DNA of 13,972 nucleotides from Candidatus Zixiibacteriota bacterium. Lineage in GTDB: Bacteria > Zixibacteria > MSB-5A5 > GN15 > FEB-12. Shown here piece by piece: positions 6,684 to 13,972 of the stretch (within the stretch, counting starts at the first letter, position 1; each line of letters begins with the position of its first letter). The DNA is taken from contig JAUXBO010000028.1 of assembly GCA_030619345.1 (NCBI GenBank), forward strand, positions 1 through 13,972, written 5' to 3'. Made by a program: the position numbers and the translations under genes. The notes below the pieces were generated by a model. The model made no database searches. It was not told the DNA's origin and saw only the letters and a list, made by a program, of their open reading frames with translations.

Positions 6684-6988
6684 GAACTTCCCTTCCATTT
6701 ACTCCTCATTTTGAAAAGCTGCGCCGCCATTCAAGGCGGCGCAGCTTTGTAAGAATAAGCACTTGATTCCTCCGGAAAACAGAATATATTTTATCTGCAA
6801 ATTATGCCGGAGTGAATTTATTATTTTGCTCCATTATCTATTAAGGCAAAAGTTTGCAGTAAGGTGGTAGAGTCAGTAATCTTTATCATCGAAACGAAGA
6901 AAGATGTTCCGAATGTCACTGAGACAATCCGGGACAGTAAATTTAGTATAAACTAGACCGGGTTATCCGGGAATGAAAGGTTAGTGTC
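6684..6988. other. Intergenic region before the CbcL-like gene
   Basis: 305 bp without a gene. It contains the hairpin at 6715-6748 and then an AT-rich stretch. A TATAAA at 6947-6952 could be a -10 box for the next gene but lacks a good -35. AGTGAATTTATT near 6811 resembles one half of the GTGAAT operator found elsewhere, without its mirror half. Confidence 0.5.
6715..6748 (+). terminator. Terminator hairpin after the conduit operon
   Basis: A perfect 14-bp stem, AAAGCTGCGCCGCC (6715-6728) and its complement at 6735-6748, with loop ATTCAA. The GC-rich core ends in TTT followed by GT, so the U-tract is short. Its position 31 bp after the TAA at 6683 marks the end of the transcript and indicates that the 3' part of the barrel gene still belongs to the unit. 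Confidence 0.8.
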
Positions 6989-8950
6989 ATGAGAGTGGTT
7001 CCGCTCTTATTTATCCTTCTTTCGACCTGTATCTGCTTGCCAATATATGGTCAGGACGACAACGAAACCTGTATGTCCTGCCATGAAGACCCTGAGTTGG
7101 AAGGACTCGATCATAGCGGCGCTACAATCCTCATGTTCGTAGCCGTCGACACTTTGGCCGCCTCTGTTCACGGCGACATGGAGTGTGTAGACTGCCACAC
7201 CGATCTTGCCGATATGGATGACTACCCTCACGCAGAAGAACTTGCTACCGTAGATTGTTCAACATGTCATGATGAGGTGCAGGAGATATTCAGCGCATCG
7301 GCCCATGGCGAGGCGCTGGACAATCCCCGGGCACCTACCTGTGTTTCGTGCCACGGTACTCACAATATCCTTCCACATGAAAATCCGGAGGCGTTGTCTT
7401 CCGCAAAAATGCTTCCTTATACCTGCTCCAATTGCCACCACAAGCAGATACTTACAAATGATCCTGACGTGAAAATCACGGATTCCTTTGATCGCTACAT
7501 GCGGGGTATACATGCCGAAGGTATCTCTAAGGGGATTGGATCGGCGGCATCATGCAACGATTGTCATGGAATGCATGACCTGAAGCCGGCCTATGATCCG
7601 GCCTCAATGGTCAATAAGATGAATCTCCCGAAAACCTGTTCCAAATGCCATAATGATATTTATACCCAATATGAACGGGGAATTCACGGCAAAGCCTTGA
7701 AAGCTGGTATTCTCGATAGTCCCAACTGCTCCGACTGCCACGGCGAGCATGAAATTCTTAAGATCAATGACCCCCACTCTCCGGTTAATGTATCGAATGT
7801 ATCAGTTTATGTATGCGGCAAATGCCACAATGACAGGCAGCTAATCGAAAAATACGGACTTGGGGATGAGCGTTTTTCATCTTACCAGGATTCGTATCAC
7901 GGACTTGCAATTCAAGGCGGTTCCGTAACAGCCGCTACTTGCGTCTCCTGTCATGAAGCTCATGATGTTCTTCCGCAACAAAATCCTGCATCTTCGATTC
8001 ACCCCGACAATCTGGTAGAGACTTGTCAGAAGTGTCATCCTAAGGCCAATTACTCGTTTGCCTCGAGCTACTCGCACAATATTGCTGCAGCGCAATACAG
8101 TGTGTTGAATAGATGGATTGAGGTCATATACATTATCGCCATCGTGCTGATAATCGGCTCCATGCTGTTTCACAACGGGATCATCCTATTTCGCTCTATG
8201 ATTGACAAGAACAGACGCACCCGAGGTTTGCCAACGGTTAAGAGATTCAATGGAAACATGGTCTACCAACACATGGTACTGACTATTACGTTCATTGTTC
8301 TTGCTATTACCGGTTTTGCTCTAAAGTACCCGAATGCATGGTGGGTGAGTATTCTCAACTTTGTGGGAATTTTTGAACCGGCCCGATCGGTCATTCATAG
8401 AATATCGGCGGTATTACTCATCTATATTTCTATCCATCATGCTGTCTTCCTGCTCGCGGCCAGAAGGGGACGCGAGGAATTGAAGGCTATCTGGTTCGAG
8501 AAGACAGAGTGGAAATTGATCGTACAGAATCTAAAATACCATCTCGGAATGATCGATGAGAAACCGCAGTTTAATCAATATGACTACACCGAAAAGGCCG
8601 AGTATTGGGCGCTTGTTTGGGGCACAATTGTCATGGTTTTCACCGGTTTTGTGCTCTGGTTCCCGACCACATTCACAGCCATCTTGCCGGCGTGGAGCGT
8701 CAAAGTCGCCGAGACCGTTCACCTCTATGAAGCCTGGCTGGCATCGCTGGCCATTGTTGTCTTCCATTTCTTCTTCGTAATATTCCACCCCGAGCAATAC
8801 CCGATGTCATTTACCTGGTTGACCGGCGACATGACCGTATCTGAAGTAAAAGAGCATCATCCGCTCTGGTACAAGAAGATTATGGAAGAAGGGAAGGAAT
8901 CAGGCCAAAAGGGAAAGTCGGACGAACACAGCACTCCTTCAAGTCAATAA
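6989..8950 (+). CDS. CbcL-like fusion: 11-haem cytochrome c plus cytochrome b membrane domain
   Basis: 653-residue inner-membrane protein, probably a menaquinol oxidase feeding periplasmic cytochromes. A Sec signal peptide (residues 1 to about 21) leads into a periplasmic domain with eleven CXXCH motifs, from CMSCH at C28 to CQKCH at C346. Five membrane helices follow at about 377-398, 428-446, 470-490, 540-560 and 583-600. Histidines placed to ligate b haems are H428, H470, H483/H484, H578, H593 and H600, as in HydC/FdnI-type diheme cytochrome b. The tail is charged and cytoplasmic. The order (multihaem c, then b) matches Geobacter CbcL, which I recall as having nine c haems; this one has eleven. 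AAAGG precedes the ATG by about 9 nt. It is a single-gene unit bounded by hairpins on both sides. Architecture is clear; redox role inferred. Confidence 0.9.
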   Translation: MRVVPLLFILLSTCICLPIYGQDDNETCMSCHEDPELEGLDHSGATILMFVAVDTLAASVHGDMECVDCHTDLADMDDYPHAEELATVDCSTCHDEVQEIFSASAHGEALDNPRAPTCVSCHGTHNILPHENPEALSSAKMLPYTCSNCHHKQILTNDPDVKITDSFDRYMRGIHAEGISKGIGSAASCNDCHGMHDLKPAYDPASMVNKMNLPKTCSKCHNDIYTQYERGIHGKALKAGILDSPNCSDCHGEHEILKINDPHSPVNVSNVSVYVCGKCHNDRQLIEKYGLGDERFSSYQDSYHGLAIQGGSVTAATCVSCHEAHDVLPQQNPASSIHPDNLVETCQKCHPKANYSFASSYSHNIAAAQYSVLNRWIEVIYIIAIVLIIGSMLFHNGIILFRSMIDKNRRTRGLPTVKRFNGNMVYQHMVLTITFIVLAITGFALKYPNAWWVSILNFVGIFEPARSVIHRISAVLLIYISIHHAVFLLAARRGREELKAIWFEKTEWKLIVQNLKYHLGMIDEKPQFNQYDYTEKAEYWALVWGTIVMVFTGFVLWFPTTFTAILPAWSVKVAETVHLYEAWLASLAIVVFHFFFVIFHPEQYPMSFTWLTGDMTVSEVKEHHPLWYKKIMEEGKESGQKGKSDEHSTPSSQ

Positions 8951-8976
8951 TTGAAGCTGAAATATAGCTGGTACTA

Positions 8977-9004
8977 AAAAAGCCCCTCAATCGAGGGGCT
9001 TTTT
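8977..9004. terminator. Bidirectional terminator between convergent genes
   Basis: AAAAAGCCCCTC (8977-8988) and its exact complement (8993-9004), with loop AATC: a 12-bp stem with A-tract and T-tract on opposite sides. It works as an intrinsic terminator in both directions, serving the CbcL-like gene (plus) and the 13-haem cytochrome gene (minus). Confidence 0.92.
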
Positions 9005-9021
9005 CTAGTTTACATCTTCCC

Positions 9022-10137
9022 TTAGAGTCGTTCCCCCGGTGGCTCCTTTTTGTAATTGTGATCATCGTCATGGCAATTATCACAGGTCGGTGTTTGGTGA
9101 TAGTGCAAATCAGCATGACAATCTTCGCACTCAAACTCAAGATGAGTTTCATCCAGTTGCAATCCCACCACCGAATGCCGGAAGTTACTCTGGTTCCAAC
9201 CGGCATGGCAGTTGGTACAATCTCCGTTCATAGTCGAGATTCTCTTTCCAGTAGGATGACAGTTGCGGCATTCCAAATCGGTGTGATATTTGCTCAGGTG
9301 CCAACCAGAGACATCGTGTGTAAATGGCGGCTTTTCTTCATATCCATGACATTTGCTGCACTTGTCCTCAAGGTGACAATCGTTACAAATGCTATGGACT
9401 TCTTCCATCGTTTTGACAACCGGGGTTGTTTTTCCTAAATGATGACAATAGCCGCAGTTTTCTTCCTGGTGACAGTCGACACATTTTAGATCAAAAAGAT
9501 CGACGTGTTCATTGTGATAGAATGTAACCTTTGGGCCTTTATCATAAGGTGTGTCGTAAACCTTTTTAGTCGGAACCGTGATTACCGGGTGCGAGATACC
9601 GAGAATATCGGTCGGATCCTGTACAACATCCTCCGCACCAGTGAACCGTTCCGGCTCATGGCAGACAATGCATTTGGTTTCATGATTCCATTCGCGGTGA
9701 CAACCGAGACATTGACGATGATACGCCCCTTTTAGATTCGGCTGACTGAGGTTCACTGAAATCCCTTCGGCAGGGTGACACTCGTTACAGGACGGAATCT
9801 CACCCGCAGGACTGTAATGGTGGCAAGTGGCACAATCAAACCCCATTTCCGACATCTCGGCATGCTGCTTGTGGTTGAACGCCACGGGCCCATATAGATT
9901 TTCAAGTGTGTTTAATACCATTGAATCCGGAGCTTCCTTAAGTGAATGCTTGCTGGTGCTGTGCGCCGCGGCTATGCGCGGACAAGCGATCAGACACGGT
10001 TCTTTGGCCGTCGGCCGGTCACACGTATGGCACTCACTACAGTCCAGATGTCTTAGCGGATGCTCATGCGAATTGACATTGCTCATACTCCCGACAATAA
10101 ACATCAGCGTCAATAATCCCAATAGGATAGTTTTCAT
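9022..10137 (-). CDS. Thirteen-haem periplasmic cytochrome c
   Basis: 371-residue multihaem cytochrome, last gene of the HybA/NrfD-type operon. A signal peptide (residues 1-23, cleavage near SNVNS) precedes thirteen CXXCH motifs: CSECH at 33, CATCH, CNECH, CLGCH, CIVCH, CVDCH, CGYCH, CNDCH, CSKCH, CRNCH, CTNCH, CEDCH and CDNCH. Several FxHxxH/YHNEH-type histidines can act as distal ligands. Right after the first haem there are extra cysteines (C39, C48, C52) in a TCDRPT...PCLIACPR segment that is not a haem motif. The ATG overlaps the upstream TGA (ATGA) and has AGGTGA just upstream, so translation is coupled to the NrfD-like gene. Likely role: it accepts electrons from the quinol-oxidising membrane complex, as in Geobacter Cbc-type complexes. 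No close named homologue recognised. Confidence 0.93.
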   Translation of the reverse strand: MKTILLGLLTLMFIVGSMSNVNSHEHPLRHLDCSECHTCDRPTAKEPCLIACPRIAAAHSTSKHSLKEAPDSMVLNTLENLYGPVAFNHKQHAEMSEMGFDCATCHHYSPAGEIPSCNECHPAEGISVNLSQPNLKGAYHRQCLGCHREWNHETKCIVCHEPERFTGAEDVVQDPTDILGISHPVITVPTKKVYDTPYDKGPKVTFYHNEHVDLFDLKCVDCHQEENCGYCHHLGKTTPVVKTMEEVHSICNDCHLEDKCSKCHGYEEKPPFTHDVSGWHLSKYHTDLECRNCHPTGKRISTMNGDCTNCHAGWNQSNFRHSVVGLQLDETHLEFECEDCHADLHYHQTPTCDNCHDDDHNYKKEPPGERL

Positions 10138-11402
10138 TTTGTCACCTGACCACTTTTTTTCGATAGGTGCATGGACTTTTCCATTTCAGAGTCATAGATT
10201 GTTTTGTCAACCGATATCACAGGAAATATTCGAACCACAACACGATAGGCAAGGACCAAACCGGAGAACAGTCCAATGGTAACGGCGATCTCAAAAATCG
10301 ACGGGAAATATGATTCGGTGCTATAGAGCGGCTGATAGGCCACCAGATACACATTAATCCGGTTAATGACTACTCCGATCACGGCTGCAGATGCAGAGAC
10401 AAACAGACCAAGCATCGATCGGCGAACCCTCGGATTAAACAGCATAACAATTGGGAATATTACACCAACCATCATCTCAATCAGGAACGCAATAGAGTAA
10501 CTATCGAAAGTGAATATAAATCCCAGGGCGTCCCGGTAAACAAGATCAAGCATGCGAATAATGAAATAGACAGTCAGTAGTACTGGTACATACTTCGCAA
10601 TTGAAGAGAGCACTTTCTTTTCGGGCGGCAGCTTAAATGACCTGCTGGCCAGTATCGATTCAAAGATCACCATCGGAAAACCAACCGAGATTGCGGACAG
10701 AAGGAACAGTAACGGCAGGAACGGTGAATACCAGAGCGGGTGCATTTTGGATGGCACGATCACCATAAGCGTTCCCAGTGAAGACTGATGCAGGCAAGAG
10801 AGAACTACGCCGGCGATAATGAATAAAAAAGTGACTTTCTTGAGGGTTGTGTCAGCGATGCTTAGTACAAATTCGGTAATCTTGTTCAGAGATTTCAGCG
10901 AACCGCGGAAATTGACCCGTCCCTTGAATCGCTCGACAACAATCGGGATAAACTCTATGTACAAAACGGTTAGATAAATCATTACACAGATACCCACTTC
11001 AAAGAGTGCCGAGTTTCCCTGCCACATATTTGGGATCATCGGGTGCCAAACATTGTAGTAGCGTCCAAGATCTCCAAAAAGTCCGATTACAACAAAAGTG
11101 TACCCGAGCAGCGCTGTCAGCAGCGCCGGTCGGACAATTGCATGGTATTTCTCCTTGTGGAAAATCTCCACCAACGCGGCGGTCGTGAATCCTCCCGCTG
11201 CCAGCGCAACGCCTGTGGCAACATCGACAGCGATCCAGATCCCCCACGGATACTGGTTGTCAAGATTGGTCGCTGCCCCCAACCCGAAGACAAATCTATA
11301 GGCAAAGGCCAGCAACCCGAGACACACGATTCCAAAAAGAACTTTCGTCCCGGTAGTGAAAAAGGGAACCCTGATCGGCATCGGATATTCATGGTCATGC
11401 AT
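10134..11402 (-). CDS. nrfD: NrfD/HybB-type quinol-interacting membrane protein
   Basis: 422-residue polytopic membrane protein with about ten hydrophobic helices. The first lies near residues 15-38 and the last at IAVTIGLFSGLVLAYRVVV. NrfD/HybB hallmarks are visible: YPWGIWIAVDVATGVALAAGGF in helix 2, the GDLGRYYNVWHP loop, and SCLHQSSLGT in mid protein. Members exchange electrons between membrane quinone and a partner ferredoxin subunit without cofactors of their own. The start has GGAGGA about 8 nt upstream and overlaps the end of the HybA-like gene by 8 bp. The stop overlaps the next ATG, so all three genes are translationally coupled. The set FeS protein, NrfD, multihaem cytochrome is the makeup of menaquinol:cytochrome modules such as Geobacter Cbc complexes. 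Direction of electron flow is inferred. Confidence 0.92.
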   Translation of the reverse strand: MHDHEYPMPIRVPFFTTGTKVLFGIVCLGLLAFAYRFVFGLGAATNLDNQYPWGIWIAVDVATGVALAAGGFTTAALVEIFHKEKYHAIVRPALLTALLGYTFVVIGLFGDLGRYYNVWHPMIPNMWQGNSALFEVGICVMIYLTVLYIEFIPIVVERFKGRVNFRGSLKSLNKITEFVLSIADTTLKKVTFLFIIAGVVLSCLHQSSLGTLMVIVPSKMHPLWYSPFLPLLFLLSAISVGFPMVIFESILASRSFKLPPEKKVLSSIAKYVPVLLTVYFIIRMLDLVYRDALGFIFTFDSYSIAFLIEMMVGVIFPIVMLFNPRVRRSMLGLFVSASAAVIGVVINRINVYLVAYQPLYSTESYFPSIFEIAVTIGLFSGLVLAYRVVVRIFPVISVDKTIYDSEMEKSMHLSKKSGQVTK

Positions 11403-12300
11403 CGGTCGATTCCTCCGATTTTTCTCGTTGCCCGGAAGTATGCATTATCAGTCCTAACAAACCATATAGTGCAAGGGGCGGCAGAAATGACTTGAAAAGC
11501 CCATGCTGGATATTCTCTGTGATTTCAGCCGGGGACTGGTTATCCAGAAGTGGTAAACCGGCTGTCTGGAAATCAGCGCGTGCCAGATATAGCCATGATG
11601 TTCCACCTATCTCATACTCACCGTAAACATGGTCCTGATATCTTTGGGGGTTAGCACTGATACGACCGTAAGCGATATCCAGCATCTCTTTGCGCGTTCC
11701 GAATACTAATGCCTCATTCGGGCAAATCTCTACGCAAGCCGGCTTTTTGCCTTCATGCAAACGTTCGGTACAAAACGTGCACTTCCTAACCCTGGGAGTT
11801 AAGACGTCGTGGTATTCATACGCAGGAATTTGGAAAGGACATGCGACCAGGCAATATCGACAACCCATACACTTCCAGGTATCATACATAACCGGACCAT
11901 GCGATTCCTTTGTAAGCGCTCCCACCAGGCAGGCCGACACACAAGCCGGATCATTACAATGCATACACTGTACCTTCACATATGCTTCACCTTCCTTGGC
12001 ACCCTTATCTTCATAAGCATTAACCACGGTGAAAGCATCATGCTGCGGGCGACGCCCGAGTTGCAGTTGCGTCTGATCTTCAAAGTAGGCAGGCGGATGA
12101 TCAGCCAGTTCGTGCGTTTTGTTACAGGCGTATTCACACTTCCGGCAGCCGATACAGGCTGTTGAGTCAACCAGCACTGAGAACATCTCATCGGGGTTGT
12201 GCCCAAGCCGATCCGAAGTATGACCGGTGGTAGCCATCATCGTGGCGGTAGCCGTGGCGGCTGCGGCCGTTGAAAGGAATTTCCGTCTCGATTTATCCAT
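11395..12300 (-). CDS. HybA-like Tat-exported ferredoxin with four [4Fe-4S] clusters
   Basis: 301-residue iron-sulfur electron-transfer subunit. The start at 12300 gives MDKSRRKFLS, a twin-arginine signal at the extreme N-terminus, with TGAGGT 4 nt upstream. A longer frame from 12381 would add 27 residues and run across the promoter, so it is rejected. Four cysteine groups are present: C49/C52/C55/C59, C112/C115/C120/C124, C144/C147/C150/C154 and C174/C177/C189/C193. All sixteen cysteines are intact. The YGEYEIGGTSWLYL segment is a HybA signature. A C-terminal membrane anchor (LPPLALYGLLGLIMH, about 270-288) holds it to the periplasmic face of the membrane. It heads a three-gene operon with the NrfD-like protein and 13-haem cytochrome. 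It would relay electrons from the NrfD protein to the cytochrome. Confidence 0.94.
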   Translation of the reverse strand: MDKSRRKFLSTAAAATATATMMATTGHTSDRLGHNPDEMFSVLVDSTACIGCRKCEYACNKTHELADHPPAYFEDQTQLQLGRRPQHDAFTVVNAYEDKGAKEGEAYVKVQCMHCNDPACVSACLVGALTKESHGPVMYDTWKCMGCRYCLVACPFQIPAYEYHDVLTPRVRKCTFCTERLHEGKKPACVEICPNEALVFGTRKEMLDIAYGRISANPQRYQDHVYGEYEIGGTSWLYLARADFQTAGLPLLDNQSPAEITENIQHGLFKSFLPPLALYGLLGLIMHTSGQREKSEESTDA

Positions 12301-12304
12301 ATTT

Positions 12305-12310
12305 ACCTCA
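12305..12310 (-). promoter_or_regulatory. Ribosome binding site deciding the HybA-like start
   Basis: TGAGGT on the minus strand, 4 nt before the ATG at 12300. Together with the Tat motif beginning at residue 4, it selects this start over the upstream ATG at 12381. Confidence 0.7.
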
Positions 12311-12344
12311 TTGGTAGAGGATTCACCAAACAACAAGACTCTCA

Positions 12345-12368
12345 GTTTTGTGAATATATTCACAAAAC
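12345..12368. promoter_or_regulatory. 24-bp perfect palindrome over the -10 box (operator)
   Basis: A perfect 12+12 dyad with core TGTGAATATATTCACA, extended by TTT/AAA and a terminal G/C pair. It covers the -10 hexamer and the expected start site. The core equals the CRP-type TGTGA-N6-TCACA pattern. A TetR-family dimer could also use it. Lying on the -10, it should repress when bound. Confidence 0.75.
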
Positions 12369-12381
12369 AGGACGAAGTCAA
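12353..12381 (-). promoter_or_regulatory. Sigma70-like promoter of the HybA/NrfD/cytochrome operon
   Basis: On the minus strand, TTGACT (12381-12376) and TATATT (12358-12353) are spaced by exactly 17 nt, each 5 of 6 to consensus. This is the best promoter in the window. The expected transcript start is near 12346, about 45 nt before the ATG. The sequence further upstream is AT-rich. Confidence 0.75.
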
Positions 12382-12410
12382 TACAATATCGACTTTGCAC
12401 CCTATTTTTA

Positions 12411-12426
12411 TAGTTATTTATAACTA
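12411..12426. repeat. AT-rich inverted repeat upstream of the promoter
   Basis: TAGTTAT and ATAACTA separated by TT: perfect seven-base arms, centred about 72 bp upstream of the predicted start site. This could be a second regulator site or just a chance AT-rich dyad. Confidence 0.3.
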
Positions 12427-12570
12427 CAACAAAAAGGTTATATAATATAATAAGTGCCACTTTTATCACAATTCAATGCAGTCCGTTCGCAAAAAGAAAT
12501 ACTGTATGTATTGTTGTTAGTTAAGACATTGAAGCTAAGAGACTTGGGGGGAAGAATGGATTAAAGGTCC

Positions 12571-13749
12571 TTATTGATATGGCTCGTCCCCGCCCACCGA
12601 ACTTGAGTCGTCAACCGGGTAACCATCGTAATATTCCTCTTCATCGTTCCAAATGGGCAGCATCAGGGGCTGGATCAGAACCTCAATCGTTCTGTCATCG
12701 CGAACAACCTGCAGTGTCGCTCCCCCTGCTTCATCAAGCAATTCAAGGATTTTCTCCACCAGTGCCTTGTGGCTACGCGACCGCTTTCCATTGATGCGAC
12801 GAACTAAGTCACCTTCCCGCAATCCACAAGCATATGCCAGGCGATACGCATCGATCAGGTCCACTCTCAGGAGGCCTGAACTGGAATTTGAGACTGAAAA
12901 TCCAAGCTTCCCCTTGATTGGGAGACCCTCCACAAACCGACGCGGGCCTGCGACTATCCGTTTTTCTTTTCGCGGCGGGCGGGTCATTCGGACCAATTCT
13001 GATGACCAAGGCTCCTGATAAATCCAGTCGGCCAGAGTAAAGTCGGGTGTTAGAATCCACTGATTGAAAAAGTATTTCTCAAACAGGATTCGTCCCGGGG
13101 TGTGGTTTTTCCAAAAACCGGACTGATACGCCGCATCTGTAGAATCGACCCCTATTAGCGACTGGCAGACCGAAATAGCCAATAGCAGGGCCAAGTTGTC
13201 GCGGCGGAATGCGGATGCCCGCATCAGGGGGTGGTCGGCAACAGGTAATCTTATCCCAGTTTGTGGCTGAACGGTTTGATCGAGCATACGATGAGACAAT
13301 TGATAGACCAGATTAAGAATCTGCCGGTTTCCATCGGGGGCCACTTCGATCAGGGTCCCTCGCTGCAGACCTCCGACCGGAAGAATTAGCGGCGTTCCAG
13401 AACCGGGTGAGGTGTGGTAGCGAACCAGGTATATTTCGAATTCGGTTTCGTACCATTCCAGGCCGGATAATTCGCGAAGAAGGTGCAGAACCGTATCCCC
13501 TTTGAGATGCCACCAATTGACCAGTGTGGTATCGTTCTCACGCAGCCACTTCAGGTCTGACCGCACCGCATATGACTTGTAGTATTGCGGGAGCAGCGAA
13601 GTCTGAAGCGACGCAGCACGATCATTCACGGAGACCTGCGGAATAAAACCATCATAGGTATAAAATGAATAGTAAGTATCCTGCGATTCTGACTCTACTG
13701 CCAACAACAGACAGAACAAAACTAAGATTGATAGGGTAGCCGCTTTCAT
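12571..13749 (-). CDS. Exported PDZ-domain protein of unknown function
   Basis: 392 residues from the ATG at 13749, chosen because it opens a clean signal peptide (MKAATLSILVLFCLLLAVES). The frame could extend 18 codons upstream to 13803, but those residues would spoil the signal. No clear ribosome site precedes either start. Residues about 25-270 match no family I recognise: aromatic-rich, with a helical stretch around LVYQLSHRML and NLALLLAISV. A PDZ domain (about 280-365) is indicated by LGFSVSN, the GLREGDLVRRINGK ligand-loop segment and the following helix and strand. The C-terminus is acidic and tyrosine-rich. No protease catalytic residues (HtrA Ser or HExxH) are visible. Likely periplasmic or envelope-attached. 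It points toward the HybA-like operon but is 270 bp away with its own promoter between, so a shared function is not implied. Confidence 0.78.
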   Translation of the reverse strand: MKAATLSILVLFCLLLAVESESQDTYYSFYTYDGFIPQVSVNDRAASLQTSLLPQYYKSYAVRSDLKWLRENDTTLVNWWHLKGDTVLHLLRELSGLEWYETEFEIYLVRYHTSPGSGTPLILPVGGLQRGTLIEVAPDGNRQILNLVYQLSHRMLDQTVQPQTGIRLPVADHPLMRASAFRRDNLALLLAISVCQSLIGVDSTDAAYQSGFWKNHTPGRILFEKYFFNQWILTPDFTLADWIYQEPWSSELVRMTRPPRKEKRIVAGPRRFVEGLPIKGKLGFSVSNSSSGLLRVDLIDAYRLAYACGLREGDLVRRINGKRSRSHKALVEKILELLDEAGGATLQVVRDDRTIEVLIQPLMLPIWNDEEEYYDGYPVDDSSSVGGDEPYQ

Positions 13750-13863
13750 GTGTCGAAGGTAACAGGCATCGCGGCAGTTAGGCAAGTAAAACCAGCGCTG
13801 CAAAAAGATCGCTTGCCTGACCGGACCGAGTCTGTTATTCCTGGTTACACTGAGGCACTATTT

Positions 13864-13972
13864 ATGAGAGTATTAATTAGACATCTTATCATACTGACGG
13901 CTTTTCTGATTGCCTGTGGTTCTGAGCAGGGCAAGGATAGCTCAAATGATAACAACCCGACGCGAAGTCGGA
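13864..13972 (+). CDS. Lipoprotein, 5' end only
   Basis: The first 36 codons of a gene cut by the window end, divergent from the PDZ gene. The translation begins MRVLIRHLIILTAFLIACGS, a lipoprotein signal with lipobox L15-I16-A17-C18, followed by a Ser/Asp/Asn-rich linker (SSNDNN) typical of surface or periplasmic lipoproteins. GAGG at 13852-13855 gives an 8-nt spacing to the ATG. Function cannot be told from this fragment. Confidence 0.7.
   Translation, partial: MRVLIRHLIILTAFLIACGSEQGKDSSNDNNPTRSR

Noticed and set aside
6947..6952. TATAAA as the -10 box of the CbcL-like gene
   Set aside because: No acceptable -35 hexamer at 16-18 nt; mentioned in the intergenic entry only.
12301..12381. 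N-terminal extension of the HybA-like protein to the ATG at 12381
   Set aside because: It would translate through the promoter and palindrome and bury the Tat motif 30 residues inside; the start at 12300 has a good ribosome site.
12498..12512. AATAC/GTATT hairpin followed by a T-rich run on the minus strand, as a terminator for the PDZ gene
   Set aside because: Only five mostly A-T pairs; too weak to call.
1..13972. tRNA, rRNA, CRISPR arrays, insertion sequences or phage genes
   Set aside because: No such structure or protein family was seen by eye on either strand; intergenic stretches are short and accounted for.
1..13972. Alternative genetic code (TGA as Trp or Gly) to explain the barrel TGA
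   Set aside because: TGA ends two other genes exactly where the next gene starts (10134-10137 and 11395-11402), so it serves as a stop in this genome.

Overview
This window looks like chromosomal DNA from an uncultivated, respiratory, Gram-negative (diderm) bacterium. The evidence is Tat and Sec signal peptides, an outer-membrane beta-barrel, a lipoprotein signal, and 35 CXXCH haem c motifs in about 9 kb. Moderate GC and this gene mix would fit a candidate phylum such as Zixibacteria or a relative. That placement is a guess from gene content, not a measurement. TGA is a normal stop here: two genes end on TGA codons that overlap the next start.

Layout. (1) 51-2586, minus strand: an HD-domain protein followed by an aconitase-superfamily enzyme that resembles fungal homoaconitase (Lys4). 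(2) 2831-6683, plus strand: a TetR-family regulator, a ten-haem periplasmic cytochrome of the DmsE/MtrA type, and an MtrB/PioB-type outer-membrane barrel. The barrel carries its own internal haem c motif and is interrupted by an in-frame TGA. A 14-bp-stem hairpin follows. (3) 6989-8950, plus strand: a fusion of an 11-haem cytochrome c to a HydC/FdnI-like cytochrome b membrane domain, the architecture of Geobacter CbcL. (4) 12300-9022, minus strand: a tightly coupled operon of a HybA-like Tat-exported four-cluster ferredoxin, an NrfD/HybB-type quinol-interacting membrane protein, and a 13-haem cytochrome c. Groups 3 and 4 converge on a hairpin that can stop transcription from both sides. (5) 13749-12571, minus strand: an exported PDZ protein of unknown role. 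A divergent lipoprotein gene starts at 13864 and runs off the end.

Reading them together (inference): the two inner-membrane modules oxidise menaquinol and pass electrons to periplasmic haems. The decahaem protein inserted in the barrel would carry electrons across the outer membrane. This is the logic of extracellular electron transfer to metals or another outside acceptor. No extracellular terminal cytochrome lies in the window.

The most striking regulatory signal is a 24-bp perfect palindrome overlapping the -10 box of a near-consensus promoter for the HybA/NrfD operon. A related GTGA-N6-TCAC dyad sits between the -35 and -10 of the TetR/conduit promoter. One regulator may therefore switch both modules together.
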